Below the pieces are notes generated by a model, which saw nothing but the letters and a program-made list of their open reading frames with translations, did not search any database and was not told the DNA's origin. Of a stretch of 64,000 nt of DNA, positions 1 to 7,885 are shown piece by piece. Each line of letters begins with the position of its first letter. Within the stretch, counting starts at the first letter, position 1. This DNA is from Lachnospiraceae bacterium (GTDB lineage: Bacteria; Bacillota; Clostridia; Lachnospirales; Lachnospiraceae): contig JAGAOO010000063.1 of assembly GCA_017623675.1 (NCBI GenBank), positions 38,052-102,051 on the forward strand, read 5' to 3'. Both the position numbers and the translations under genes were made by a program.

Positions 1-1
1 A

Positions 2-517
2 GAAGAGATGTATGAGCGATTTTCTAAGGTTGGGGTAAGATCATGGCGAGTGATAAATATTGAGCCGATTGGGCGTGCAAAGGAGCAACCGGAACTTCTG
101 CTGTCAAAAGAAGAGTTCAGGAGAATGATTGAATTTATTGCAGAACATCGTCAAAAAGGCCCTATGCAGGTTTCTTACGGATGTGCACATTATCTAGGCC
201 CGGAGGTAGAGCGTGAGGTTCGAAAATGGTATTTCCTTTGTAATGCCGGAGTATATACAGCAAGCATTATGTACAATGGAGATATTGGGGCTTGCCTGGA
301 TATTGAGCGCCGGCCGGAATTAGTGCAGGGAAACATTAGAAACAATCGTTTTAAAGATGTATGGGAGAATGAATTCCGTATATTCAGAGAAGATTATCGT
401 AAAGCGGGAAAATGCAAGCATTGCAAGGACTATAAGTATTGTGCAGGTGACGCATTTCATACGTGGAATTTTGATACGATGCAGCCAAATGTCTGTTTAA
501 AAGGGATATTATGGTAA
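2..517 (+). CDS. Radical SAM/SPASM protein, C-terminal part
   Basis: The reading frame is open to the left edge, so the radical SAM core with its CxxxCxxC motif lies outside the window. What remains is a SPASM-like auxiliary iron-sulfur domain: a cysteine in YFLCNAG, another in GACLDIE, and a C-terminal cluster CKHCKDYKYC followed by PNVC just before the end. The pattern NGDIGACLDIE then GNIR...FKDVWENEF is the usual layout of SPASM domains that bind auxiliary 4Fe-4S clusters. Such enzymes often modify peptides or mature other enzymes, but the substrate cannot be read here. A strong hairpin terminator follows at once, so this is the last gene of its transcript. The first ATG visible is at 8, but it is probably internal. 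Confidence 0.8.
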   Translation, partial: EEMYERFSKVGVRSWRVINIEPIGRAKEQPELLLSKEEFRRMIEFIAEHRQKGPMQVSYGCAHYLGPEVEREVRKWYFLCNAGVYTASIMYNGDIGACLDIERRPELVQGNIRNNRFKDVWENEFRIFREDYRKAGKCKHCKDYKYCAGDAFHTWNFDTMQPNVCLKGILW

Positions 518-530
518 GTTGACATCTCTA

Positions 531-576
531 AAATAGTCGTTCACTCTTTAGCAGAGAGTGGAACGACTATTTTTTA
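531..576 (+). terminator. Rho-independent terminator after the SPASM gene
   Basis: AATAGTCGTT-CACTCT pairs with AGAGTG-GAACGACTATT around a short loop and is followed by a run of T. It separates the SPASM gene from the GntR operon. Confidence 0.85.
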
Positions 577-666
577 TGTTTATCATGTTTATCGTTTATG
601 TAAGCAAGTATTGTCACCAACATGGTGACAAAAATAAATATAAAATCATATGAAATGCAAAATATA

Positions 667-716
667 TTGACAAGTGTATATATCTGTGCTACAACTGTAT
701 ATATCGTATATATACA
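667..716 (+). promoter_or_regulatory. Promoter and operator of the GntR-ABC operon
   Basis: TTGACA (667-672), 17 bp, TACAAC (690-695), directly followed by a dyad TGTATATAT-CGT-ATATATACA (696-716, 9-bp arms). A related half site GTGTATATATC lies between the -35 and -10. The position immediately upstream of a YtrA-like GntR gene suggests autoregulation by that protein (inference). Confidence 0.7.
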
Positions 717-733
717 ATTTTAAGAGGTGCACT

Positions 734-1108
734 ATGGATATTATCATTACCAATTCTTCCGGTGAGCCGATTTATCAGCAGATTTCATCGCAGATAAAGG
801 CTATGATCATGAATGGTACGTTGAAGGAGGGGGACGCCCTTCCGTCTATGCGGACATTAGCCATGCAGCTTCGTATCAGTGTGATAACCACCAAGAGAGC
901 CTATGAGGATTTGGAACGGGATGGTTTCATTGAATCCTACACAGGAAAAGGCTGCATTGTCAAAGGGCAGAATACAGAACTGTTACGGGAGGAACATCTT
1001 CGGCAGATTGAACAGTTGCTTTGTGATGCCAGTGAGAAAGCAAAGATGACGGGCGTGAAGTTAGACGAATTAAAAGAAATATTGGAGATTGTTTACAATG
1101 GGAAATAG
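734..1108 (+). CDS. GntR family regulator, YtrA subfamily
   Basis: A 124-residue protein with an N-terminal winged helix of the GntR type: PIYQQISSQIK, then LPSMRTLAMQL, TTKRAYEDLERDGFI and the wing TGKGCIV. There is no large effector domain, only a short helical tail of about 45 residues, which is the mark of the YtrA subfamily that usually controls ABC transporter genes. ATG 734 is chosen because GAGGTG lies just upstream and similarity starts there; an upstream in-frame ATG at 674 lies inside the promoter. It is followed after 20 nt by an ABC ATPase and two ABC-2 permeases. The AT-rich dyad at 696-716 is its probable operator. Confidence 0.88.
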   Translation: MDIIITNSSGEPIYQQISSQIKAMIMNGTLKEGDALPSMRTLAMQLRISVITTKRAYEDLERDGFIESYTGKGCIVKGQNTELLREEHLRQIEQLLCDASEKAKMTGVKLDELKEILEIVYNGK

Positions 1109-1128
1109 GGAATCGTGGAGGTAGAGAA

Positions 1129-2004
1129 ATGGATTACGAAAATGCCATAGAGATTCAGAATCTGACTGTGAAGTATGACGGATTTACGTTGGATAATATC
1201 AGCTTCAACGTACCGAAGGGAAGTATCATGGGCTTCATCGGTCAAAATGGTGCAGGAAAGACGACAACTATTAAGTCTTTGATGAATATTGTAAAGCGGG
1301 ATTCCGGTACCATTAAAATGTTGGGACTGGATAATATAGCAGATGAAATTGCGATTAAGGAGCAGATTGCAACTGTTTTCGATGAACTTCCGTTCCATGA
1401 CCAGTTGACTGCTAAAAACTTAAATGTAATTCTGAGGGATGTATACAAGGAGTGGGATGAAACCGCGTTTCAGAACTATTTGGAACGCTTGACACTGCCA
1501 TATAAGAAAAAGATTGGCGAGTTCTCAAAGGGTATGAAAATGAAACTGCAGATTGCAACCGCTTTATCTCATAATGCAAAGTTATTGATTATGGATGAGG
1601 CAACCACAGGCTTAGACCCGGTTGTGCGAAATGAGTGTTTAGACATTTTTCTGGAATATTTACAAGATGAAAACCACAGTATTTTAATGTCATCACATAT
1701 CACCACAGATTTAGAGAAAGTAGCGGACAGTGTTACCTTTATTCATCAGGGGAAATTATTATTAAGCGGGTATAAGGATGATGTATTGGAAACCCATGGT
1801 ATGATTAAATGTACCAAAGCAGATTATAAGGAAATCGATGCAGAGGATATTATCAGTACACGATTAACAGATTTTGGTGCAGAGGTAATGGTTAGCGATA
1901 AAGAGAGATACCGGAATAAATATTCGGGACTTGTTTTAGATAATACGACCTTAGAAGAAATCATGCTGTTTTATGTGAACGCAGAGAAAAAGGAGTGGTC
2001 ATAA
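1129..2004 (+). CDS. ABC transporter ATP-binding protein
   Basis: A 291-residue nucleotide-binding subunit. Walker A is GQNGAGKTTT, the signature is a degenerate FSKGMKMKLQIATAL, Walker B is LLIMDEATTGLDP, and the H-loop is in MSSHITTDLEK. The C-terminal 70 residues form the extra region seen in ABC-2 type exporters. It lies between the GntR gene and two ABC-2 permease genes, and its stop overlaps the start of the next gene (TAATG). Likely role: energising export of an antimicrobial peptide, lipid or antibiotic; the substrate is unknown. It resembles the BcrA/YtrB class. Confidence 0.92.
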   Translation: MDYENAIEIQNLTVKYDGFTLDNISFNVPKGSIMGFIGQNGAGKTTTIKSLMNIVKRDSGTIKMLGLDNIADEIAIKEQIATVFDELPFHDQLTAKNLNVILRDVYKEWDETAFQNYLERLTLPYKKKIGEFSKGMKMKLQIATALSHNAKLLIMDEATTGLDPVVRNECLDIFLEYLQDENHSILMSSHITTDLEKVADSVTFIHQGKLLLSGYKDDVLETHGMIKCTKADYKEIDAEDIISTRLTDFGAEVMVSDKERYRNKYSGLVLDNTTLEEIMLFYVNAEKKEWS

Positions 2005-2807
2005 TGAGGGGACTAATTTATCGCGAATTATATCTGGCTCGGAAAAGTTACATCGGCGGATTGATTGCGGTAGCAATGTTCGTGGTTCTGGGTGTGCTGG
2101 TTCGAATGAGCCTGTTGTATGGCAATCTGGCAGATTTAGAAGCAGATGCTTATAAAATGGTAGATTTAGTGTCTTATATTGCTTTCTCTTATCTCCCATT
2201 GGTGCTGTTATTCATACCATTTGCCGGAGATGGCGGCGTAAGTATTTCAGACTATAAGAGTAAATGGATGCTATATGAATATACGCTGCCTTACAATGAG
2301 AAACAACTGGCCGGGGTAAAATACATCATAAAAATTGGTTTAATGATGCTTGCGTTTTTACTGGCATTTGGCAACCTGCTCCTGTTTGGCGGATTAAGTG
2401 GTCAGGGAATTCGTGGAAATGCAGCACAGGACATAGAAGGAGTCGGCGTTTACAACATGGAATGGAATTCCATAAAAATCCTGTTAATTGTGATGATGCT
2501 TGTTACACTCATCAGTGCCTTTGCAACACCGATGCTGCTACGGTACAAATCTACCAATGCAGTTGTTATACGAATTGTAATTGTTGCTGTGGTTTTATAT
2601 TTTGTATTTGCAGGATATCTGGTAAGTCACATGACAAAGGTCATAGCTGATGATTTGCCGATAGATCAGATACTGAATGAATTGTTTGAACTGATTATGC
2701 AGCTTCGGGACAAATTAGCAATTGCTTCCCCATTTGTAATGATACTTGCCTTATTGGCTGGATTCTGGTTAACAGTGCGACAGCTTAAGAAGCGGGAAGT
2801 TATGTAA
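2004..2807 (+). CDS. ABC-2 type permease
   Basis: A 267-residue integral membrane protein with about six hydrophobic segments (for example around IGGLIAVAMFVVLGVLV, YLPLVLLFIPFAG, LMMLAFLLAFGNLLLF, and the C-terminal FVMILALLAGFWL). The start at 2004 has AAGGAG eight bases upstream and overlaps the stop of the ATPase gene, indicating translational coupling. It is the first of two permease subunits, likely forming a heterodimer with the next gene product. It has no recognisable substrate motif. Confidence 0.8.
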   Translation: MRGLIYRELYLARKSYIGGLIAVAMFVVLGVLVRMSLLYGNLADLEADAYKMVDLVSYIAFSYLPLVLLFIPFAGDGGVSISDYKSKWMLYEYTLPYNEKQLAGVKYIIKIGLMMLAFLLAFGNLLLFGGLSGQGIRGNAAQDIEGVGVYNMEWNSIKILLIVMMLVTLISAFATPMLLRYKSTNAVVIRIVIVAVVLYFVFAGYLVSHMTKVIADDLPIDQILNELFELIMQLRDKLAIASPFVMILALLAGFWLTVRQLKKREVM

Positions 2808-2819
2808 GGGGGCAGTGAA

Positions 2820-3572
2820 ATGGTTGGATTAATTTATAAAGAATTTGTATTACAACGCCGCAGTCTCATAATTCTAGGCATTGTCTATGGAATTTTGACC
2901 GTTGGTTTATTTTTGCCGGCAGGAACCGATTACTTAAAAACACTGAGTGATGCTTTGGGTATGGAAGAAACGATTTTTATCGTTTTATGGGAAATGATGA
3001 TTTTCCTGATAGGCTTTATCATTATAATTGCATTTCAGTCTACGATTTTTGAAGTGGATGAGAATAAGAAATGGGCAGGCTTTATCACCTCAACGCCATT
3101 AGCCGGCAAGGGACAGGTAGGAGCAAAGTACTATTTTACCCTGTTGCTGTCTGTGTTGACACTTGTCTGGGTATGGTTACTGGATATGATTGCAACGGTG
3201 GTGTTCCAATTAGAAGCCAGTGTTCTGGATATGGCGGTTCTTCTTTTTTATCTGGGATTACTGTTGCATGCCATTGAATTCCCGTTTGTGATTCGCTTTG
3301 GTTCCAAAGGAGGTAAGATATTTCAGGAAATCTTTTTCCCAATTTTGATATATGGAGTCATTATTTATTTTCTGTTCGGAGATATATCAGCATTCGGTTC
3401 CGTAAATTCCATGCTGGATTCCTTATTTCAATTGATGGTAGGAGAAAAACAGATAGAAAAATTGATGCCGTTGCAAGCGGTTATTCCGTATTTATCGGTG
3501 GCTGGCTATGCCTTCTCCTATTGGTTGTCCGGAAAACTTTACGTAAAGGGGGTGGAAACCTATGCAAAATAA
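2820..3572 (+). CDS. ABC-2 type permease, second subunit
   Basis: A 250-residue membrane protein with about six hydrophobic segments. It begins like the preceding permease (MVGLIYKEFVLQRRS compared with MRGLIYRELYLARKS), so the two are probably diverged paralogues. It is 12 nt downstream of the first permease with AGGGGGCAG as ribosome binding site. The 3' end overlaps the following CPBP gene by 11 nt. Substrate unknown. Confidence 0.8.
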   Translation: MVGLIYKEFVLQRRSLIILGIVYGILTVGLFLPAGTDYLKTLSDALGMEETIFIVLWEMMIFLIGFIIIIAFQSTIFEVDENKKWAGFITSTPLAGKGQVGAKYYFTLLLSVLTLVWVWLLDMIATVVFQLEASVLDMAVLLFYLGLLLHAIEFPFVIRFGSKGGKIFQEIFFPILIYGVIIYFLFGDISAFGSVNSMLDSLFQLMVGEKQIEKLMPLQAVIPYLSVAGYAFSYWLSGKLYVKGVETYAK

Positions 3573-4425
3573 GAAAGATACAATAAAACGACTGATTATC
3601 TATATTGTTTTGGCATTTGTCATAAGTAACGGACCGATGTTAGTCATGATGGCGTTGGGAGTGGAGCAACACACACCAACCTATCAGTTGGTTGCCTTGC
3701 TTACCATGTGCGGCCCGGCAGTCGCCAGCCTCCTTACAAGAGTGATTACAAAAGAAGGTTTCCATAATATGTATCTGCGGGTGAATCTGAAGGGGAATGA
3801 AAAGAACTACATTTTAGCAGTTCTTTTGCCGGTAGTCTGCGCAGTTCTGGGTGGCTTGTTGAGTGCTTTATGTTTTGGTGGTTTTCTGCAAAATGAAGCA
3901 CTAAAGGAATTATCACCGGTTTTCTATGGCTCTTATGTGTTGTATTTAGTTGGATTTTCGGCAGCAGTATTCTTTCCGGCTATGGGAGAGGAGCTTGGTT
4001 GGAGAGGGTATATGACACCCAAAATGGAAGAAATTATGGGAACACCGGCTGCGTTACTGATTGGCGGTGTCATCTGGGGATTGTGGCATATATCGGATAT
4101 TATTTATTCCTGTCAGGGACAGGGAGTCTTAGTGATTTTGGTGCAAACAGTATTGAAATGTGTGTTATGTGTCGGCATGGGCTCCATATTGACATACTTT
4201 ACGAAAAAGACCGGTTCCATCTATCCGGGCTCATTGTTACATATGGTTAATAACAATGTGACACAGATTTTATATGTGCCATTTATGACAACCGCTATCA
4301 TGAAAGCACATAATTTGGAAATTTCCATACTGATTTTGATTCCGATTGTGGTAATTGGGGCTGTGACATTCATCCTTCAGGTGCGGGATGGTAAGAAGAA
4401 AACTCCATTGCCGGTAACGCAGTAA
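3562..4425 (+). CDS. CPBP family intramembrane metalloprotease
   Basis: A 287-residue polytopic protein of the CAAX protease and bacteriocin-processing (CPBP, Abi) family. The motifs are in order: EELGWRGYM (glutamate pair, near residue 142), IWGLWH (second motif, near residue 172), and a final histidine in SLLHMVNNN. In bacteria these proteins often act in bacteriocin self-immunity or processing. Being the last gene of the GntR-ABC operon, with an 11-nt overlap, it fits a peptide resistance or export unit (inference). Confidence 0.85.
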   Translation: MQNKKDTIKRLIIYIVLAFVISNGPMLVMMALGVEQHTPTYQLVALLTMCGPAVASLLTRVITKEGFHNMYLRVNLKGNEKNYILAVLLPVVCAVLGGLLSALCFGGFLQNEALKELSPVFYGSYVLYLVGFSAAVFFPAMGEELGWRGYMTPKMEEIMGTPAALLIGGVIWGLWHISDIIYSCQGQGVLVILVQTVLKCVLCVGMGSILTYFTKKTGSIYPGSLLHMVNNNVTQILYVPFMTTAIMKAHNLEISILILIPIVVIGAVTFILQVRDGKKKTPLPVTQ

Positions 4426-4507
4426 GATAAATTAGGAATAGTTGTAAAAAATTGGCTTCTGTATTATATTTAGATTGTCAGTAATTATAATTGAGAGGGT
4501 ATATAAA

Positions 4508-5908
4508 ATGCAGAAGAAAACCGAAAATACAGAGGAATTAAGCGGATTTAAGAAATATTTCCATGATTTGTTCGACATGCGGACAGATATGATGAGTTAT
4601 GAAGAAATTGATGAAATGATGGAGGAAAATACCGTCATTCATGGTGCAAATATGTGGATTTTAATGTTGGCTGTGTTAATTGCTTCCATTGGTCTGAACA
4701 TGAATTCCACTGCCGTTATTATCGGTGCTATGTTAATTTCTCCATTGATGAGTGGAATTATGACCATGGGGTATTCGTTAGCAGTTCGGGATTTGACCCT
4801 GTTAAGAAAGTCTTTGAAGCGCTTTGCTACACAGGTTGGTATCAGTTTGATTGCGGCTACGATTTACTTCCTTATTACGCCTTTGGATGACCCGACGGCA
4901 GAAATGATTGCCAGAACCAATCCTACTTTATGGGATGTTATGATTGCTTTGTTTGGTGGTATTGCCGGTATGATTGGAAATACCAGACAGAAAAAGGGAA
5001 ACGTGATTCCGGGTGTGGCAATTGCAACTGCATTAATGCCGCCCCTTTGTACCGCAGGCTATGGTATTGCCTCTTTACAGCCACGGTTTATTTTTGGAGC
5101 CTTCTATCTGTTCTTAATTAATACTATGTTTATTATGTTGTCTTCTTCATTTGTGGCAGCCGCCCTAAAGGTGCCTCGTCACAGACATATTCGTCCGGCT
5201 CAGCAGAAACGGATTAACCGGACGATTATTGCCATTACGATTATCATGGTGGTTCCCAGTGTATATATTGGTATGATTACAGTACGAGATTCTGTCGTTG
5301 ATCATAATATTTCCAATTATTTAGAAAATGAATTTGTATTTCAGGATACCCAGTTAGTTCAAAGCAGTAGCGATACTAAGAATAAGGTGATTTCTGTTTC
5401 ACTGATTGGTGTACCAATACCGGATGAGACAATTGATACATTGGAAAAGGAGTTGGAACGCTATAATTTGGAGGATTATTCCTTGCACGTGACCCAGAAT
5501 ATGGTATTGGATGATGGCGAGGTGGAGGATACGGATAAAATCACCATTGCTATTCAGGAGAATACCATTTCAGATTTGCAGAAGCAATTAGATGAAACGC
5601 AAGAGCAGTTGACGGAAATGCAAACGCAAGTAGAAGCGTATGAGAATCAAATGGAATCTGAAATTGACTGTTCAGAAATTTCCAAGAAAGCCTTGAATAT
5701 ATTTACTGGTGTTGACGCCTGTAGCTGTGGTATTATGACAGATACGGAAGGGGAATATATTCTGTTCGTAGCAGAGACGGTTGAACCGTTATCGGCAGAC
5801 GAAAAAGAAGCATTGACCAACTGGCTGAAGACGGAAACCGGTTTGAGTCGGGTAGAATTGTTGGAGAGAGAAAAAGAACCGGATGGAACAGAAGCACCGG
5901 AAGAATAG
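4508..5908 (+). CDS. DUF389 family membrane protein
   Basis: A 466-residue protein. Residues 1-45 are cytosolic, followed by about six membrane segments with the family hallmark NSTAVIIGAMLISPLM and later GVAIATALMPPLC. After the last helix (near MVVPSVYIGMI) a 210-residue soluble domain follows, containing a coiled coil rich in Q and E (LQKQLDETQEQLTEMQTQ). The function of DUF389 proteins is not established. ATG 4508 is preceded by GAGAGGG; the upstream start at 4475 lacks a site. aroB follows by only 22 nt and may be cotranscribed. Confidence 0.82.
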   Translation: MQKKTENTEELSGFKKYFHDLFDMRTDMMSYEEIDEMMEENTVIHGANMWILMLAVLIASIGLNMNSTAVIIGAMLISPLMSGIMTMGYSLAVRDLTLLRKSLKRFATQVGISLIAATIYFLITPLDDPTAEMIARTNPTLWDVMIALFGGIAGMIGNTRQKKGNVIPGVAIATALMPPLCTAGYGIASLQPRFIFGAFYLFLINTMFIMLSSSFVAAALKVPRHRHIRPAQQKRINRTIIAITIIMVVPSVYIGMITVRDSVVDHNISNYLENEFVFQDTQLVQSSSDTKNKVISVSLIGVPIPDETIDTLEKELERYNLEDYSLHVTQNMVLDDGEVEDTDKITIAIQENTISDLQKQLDETQEQLTEMQTQVEAYENQMESEIDCSEISKKALNIFTGVDACSCGIMTDTEGEYILFVAETVEPLSADEKEALTNWLKTETGLSRVELLEREKEPDGTEAPEE

Positions 5909-5930
5909 ATGGCAGGATAGGAGAAGAACC

Positions 5931-7043
5931 ATGAGCGTATTTAACGTAGAATTGAAAAAAGTAGTCGATGACAGCTATGAAATTGAAGTTGGATTTGAAT
6001 TAGAGCATAAATTAATCGAGGATATTCAGAATGGTTTGGTTGGCAAGCTTCATAAGTTTGCAGTTATTACAGACAGTATTGTAAAAGATTTGTATGGCAG
6101 CCGGATTCATAATCTGTTGTTAGAAGCCGGGTATCAGGCAGATTTATTTGTCTTTGAGGCAGGAGAAACCAGTAAGACCAGAAAGACAAAGGAAGAAATC
6201 GAGGATGCCATGCTGGCAAAGGGCTATCGGAGAGATTGTTGTATTATAGCCGTTGGCGGCGGTGTGGTTACAGATTTGGCAGGTTTTGTGGCAGGAACCT
6301 ATGGCAGAGGAATCCCATTTATCAACTATGCTACAACACTGTTGGCGGCAGCAGATGCTTCTGTGGGTGGAAAAACAGCAGTTGATACTCCTTTGGCAAC
6401 GAATCTCATTGGTTTGTTTAATCAGCCGGAAAAGGTCTATCTGGATATTGCTACATGGAAAACGCTACCGAGACGACAGGTGGCAAGTGGTATGGCAGAG
6501 ACAATTAAGCATGCTATGCTGGCAGACCGGGAATTCTTCCGGTACTTAGATGCACATATGGAAGAGATTATGGCAATCGAGAAAGAAGCCTGTGAACATA
6601 TAGCACAGGTGAACTGTAAGGTTAAATATCAGGTGGTTATGAAGGATGAACGGGAAAGTGGGTTGCGTGAAATTCTGAATCTGGGGCATACCGTTGGACG
6701 TGCCATTGAGACTGTGAGCGATTACCGTTTATTACATGGTGAAGCGGTGTCCATTGGTCTGGTAGCAGAAGCCAATCTGGCATTGAAATTGGGATATATA
6801 ACGGAAGAAGAACGGGATGCAGTGGCAGCATTGTTACAGAAAGCAGAATTACCAACTGCCATACCGGATTATATTGACCGGGAAGCTCTGGTGAAAAAAC
6901 TGTATACCGACAAAAAGGTACGGGATGGCAAGCTACGTTTCGTGATTCAAAAGGGAATCGGTGATATTGTGGAATTCGAACCGGGTGTATTTGCAACCCC
7001 AATTGAAGAAAGTGTTGCAAGAGAAATAATAATGCAGATGTAG
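5931..7043 (+). CDS. aroB: 3-dehydroquinate synthase
   Basis: A 370-residue enzyme that converts DAHP to 3-dehydroquinate in the shikimate pathway (EC 4.2.3.4). The NAD-binding loop is AVGGGVVTDLAGF, followed by the metal and substrate region TTLLAAADASVGGK, then SGMAETIKH, the catalytic area KDERESGLREILNLGHTVGRAIE with zinc histidines, and HGEAVSIG. The start at 5931 has GGAGAAG upstream; the longer frame from 5883 overlaps the previous gene. It stands apart from other aro genes, although the trp operon 45 kb away uses its end product chorismate. Confidence 0.95.
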   Translation: MSVFNVELKKVVDDSYEIEVGFELEHKLIEDIQNGLVGKLHKFAVITDSIVKDLYGSRIHNLLLEAGYQADLFVFEAGETSKTRKTKEEIEDAMLAKGYRRDCCIIAVGGGVVTDLAGFVAGTYGRGIPFINYATTLLAAADASVGGKTAVDTPLATNLIGLFNQPEKVYLDIATWKTLPRRQVASGMAETIKHAMLADREFFRYLDAHMEEIMAIEKEACEHIAQVNCKVKYQVVMKDERESGLREILNLGHTVGRAIETVSDYRLLHGEAVSIGLVAEANLALKLGYITEEERDAVAALLQKAELPTAIPDYIDREALVKKLYTDKKVRDGKLRFVIQKGIGDIVEFEPGVFATPIEESVAREIIMQM

Positions 7044-7147
7044 CAATTGCTGCCTTTGATGTGGCGGATGTGTTGTGTTATGCAGTGGGCTGTCTGCTGT
7101 TAGGTGGTTGGGAATTGGTAAGATATAATAGGATTGACAAAGAGTGA
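7043..7147 (+). pseudogene. Remnant of a small membrane protein (DUF2809-like tail)
   Basis: Translation in this frame gives AAFDVADVLCYAVGCLLLGG and ends at TGA 7145-7147, with no start codon of its own. The motif resembles the last membrane helix of DUF2809 or VanZ-like proteins, recalled from memory. It abuts the aroB stop directly, so the rest of the gene has probably been lost by deletion. Low certainty on family. Confidence 0.35.
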
Positions 7148-7151
7148 TAAG

Positions 7152-7201
7152 GAAGAAGCATAATCGGCAAATATTATAATTGCCAATTATGCTTCTTTTT
7201 C
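7152..7201 (+). terminator. Terminator after aroB
   Basis: GAAGCATAAT-GGCAA pairs with TTGCC-ATTATGCTTC, followed by TTTTTC. It ends the DUF389-aroB transcript. Confidence 0.85.
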
Positions 7202-7221
7202 TATTTCACCACCAATACCCA

Positions 7222-7249
7222 AATGTCAACTAATTAATTAGTTGACATT
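7222..7249. promoter_or_regulatory. Perfect 28-bp palindromic operator
   Basis: The 14-base left arm AATGTCAACTAATT is followed immediately by its exact reverse complement, with no spacer. The right arm contains TTGACA (7242-7247), which serves as the -35 of the downstream promoter; a -10 TACTAT follows at 17 bp spacing (7265-7270). Binding by a dimeric repressor would therefore block RNA polymerase. The best candidate repressor is the helix-turn-helix protein encoded 42 bp downstream. Confidence 0.85.
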
Positions 7250-7270
7250 GCGCTGTTTTGCATATACTAT
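7242..7270 (+). promoter_or_regulatory. Promoter of the HTH/HipA-like module
   Basis: TTGACA (7242-7247), 17 bp, TACTAT (7265-7270); a good sigma-A type match, with its -35 embedded in the palindrome. Confidence 0.7.
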
Positions 7271-7291
7271 GAAGATAAGAGAGGTGGTAAT

Positions 7292-7885
7292 ATGGGAAAA
7301 AACGAGCGTGGTGCAGGAAGAAAAAGTTCATTAACAGAAGAACAGTTTATAGTAATCAAGAAGCGACATGAAGAGGGAGAAACGATTACTGCTTTAGCAC
7401 AAGAATATGGTATTTCCAGACAGGCATTATCAAAAAGAATGAATTCAAAAAAGGAAGATGTGGATATTATATGTCAATCACTGGCACAATGGAGAAAGCA
7501 GAATCAGGATTTTCAAGTAGAAGATATGGAACGGTATCAGATGCGAATGGACTATATGTGTGAGGATACGAATTGTACCAGTATTTTAATTGATTTTCAA
7601 AACAGGAATATTCTGGTGAAGAACGACACAGAGAACCCATTGCATCGGGCATTTGGAATTAAAGCAAAGCCGGATTGGAAAGACTTCGAAGAATTTTTAA
7701 AGGAACGGTGTGTTTCGGAGAGCAGGATCGGATTAGACGTGATTTTAAATCAATTGGGGTTAGATACTTATGATCCGCTTGCCATAGTGGAGAAGACCCA
7801 TGGGAGAATGGCAGAGGACTTACAATGGATTCGTCTGTCTTATTATACAAAAAGAACGGAGAAAATGGTATGCAAACAGTCATAA
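7292..7885 (+). CDS. Helix-turn-helix protein of a HipA-like two-gene module
   Basis: A 197-residue protein. Residues 1-50 are basic and contain a recombinase-like helix-turn-helix: TALAQEYGISRQALSKRM, preceded by a GAGRKSSLT arm. The remaining 145 residues match no family I can name; the stretch CTSILIDFQNRNILVKND looks like a small beta sheet. The stop overlaps the start of the HipA-like kinase gene (TAATG), so the two proteins are made in a fixed ratio. Inference: it is the antitoxin/autorepressor, perhaps equivalent to HipB or to a fused HipB-HipS of the three-part HipBST systems. RBS GAGAGGTGG precedes ATG 7292. Confidence 0.65.
   Translation: MGKNERGAGRKSSLTEEQFIVIKKRHEEGETITALAQEYGISRQALSKRMNSKKEDVDIICQSLAQWRKQNQDFQVEDMERYQMRMDYMCEDTNCTSILIDFQNRNILVKNDTENPLHRAFGIKAKPDWKDFEEFLKERCVSESRIGLDVILNQLGLDTYDPLAIVEKTHGRMAEDLQWIRLSYYTKRTEKMVCKQS

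Noticed and set aside
1093-1448. Minus-strand frames opposite the ABC ATPase gene
   Set aside because: No ribosome binding sites or family features; they lie antisense to a clear Walker A/B protein.
6637-7020. A 127-codon minus-strand frame opposite aroB
   Set aside because: Composition is typical of an antisense shadow and aroB covers it fully with known motifs.
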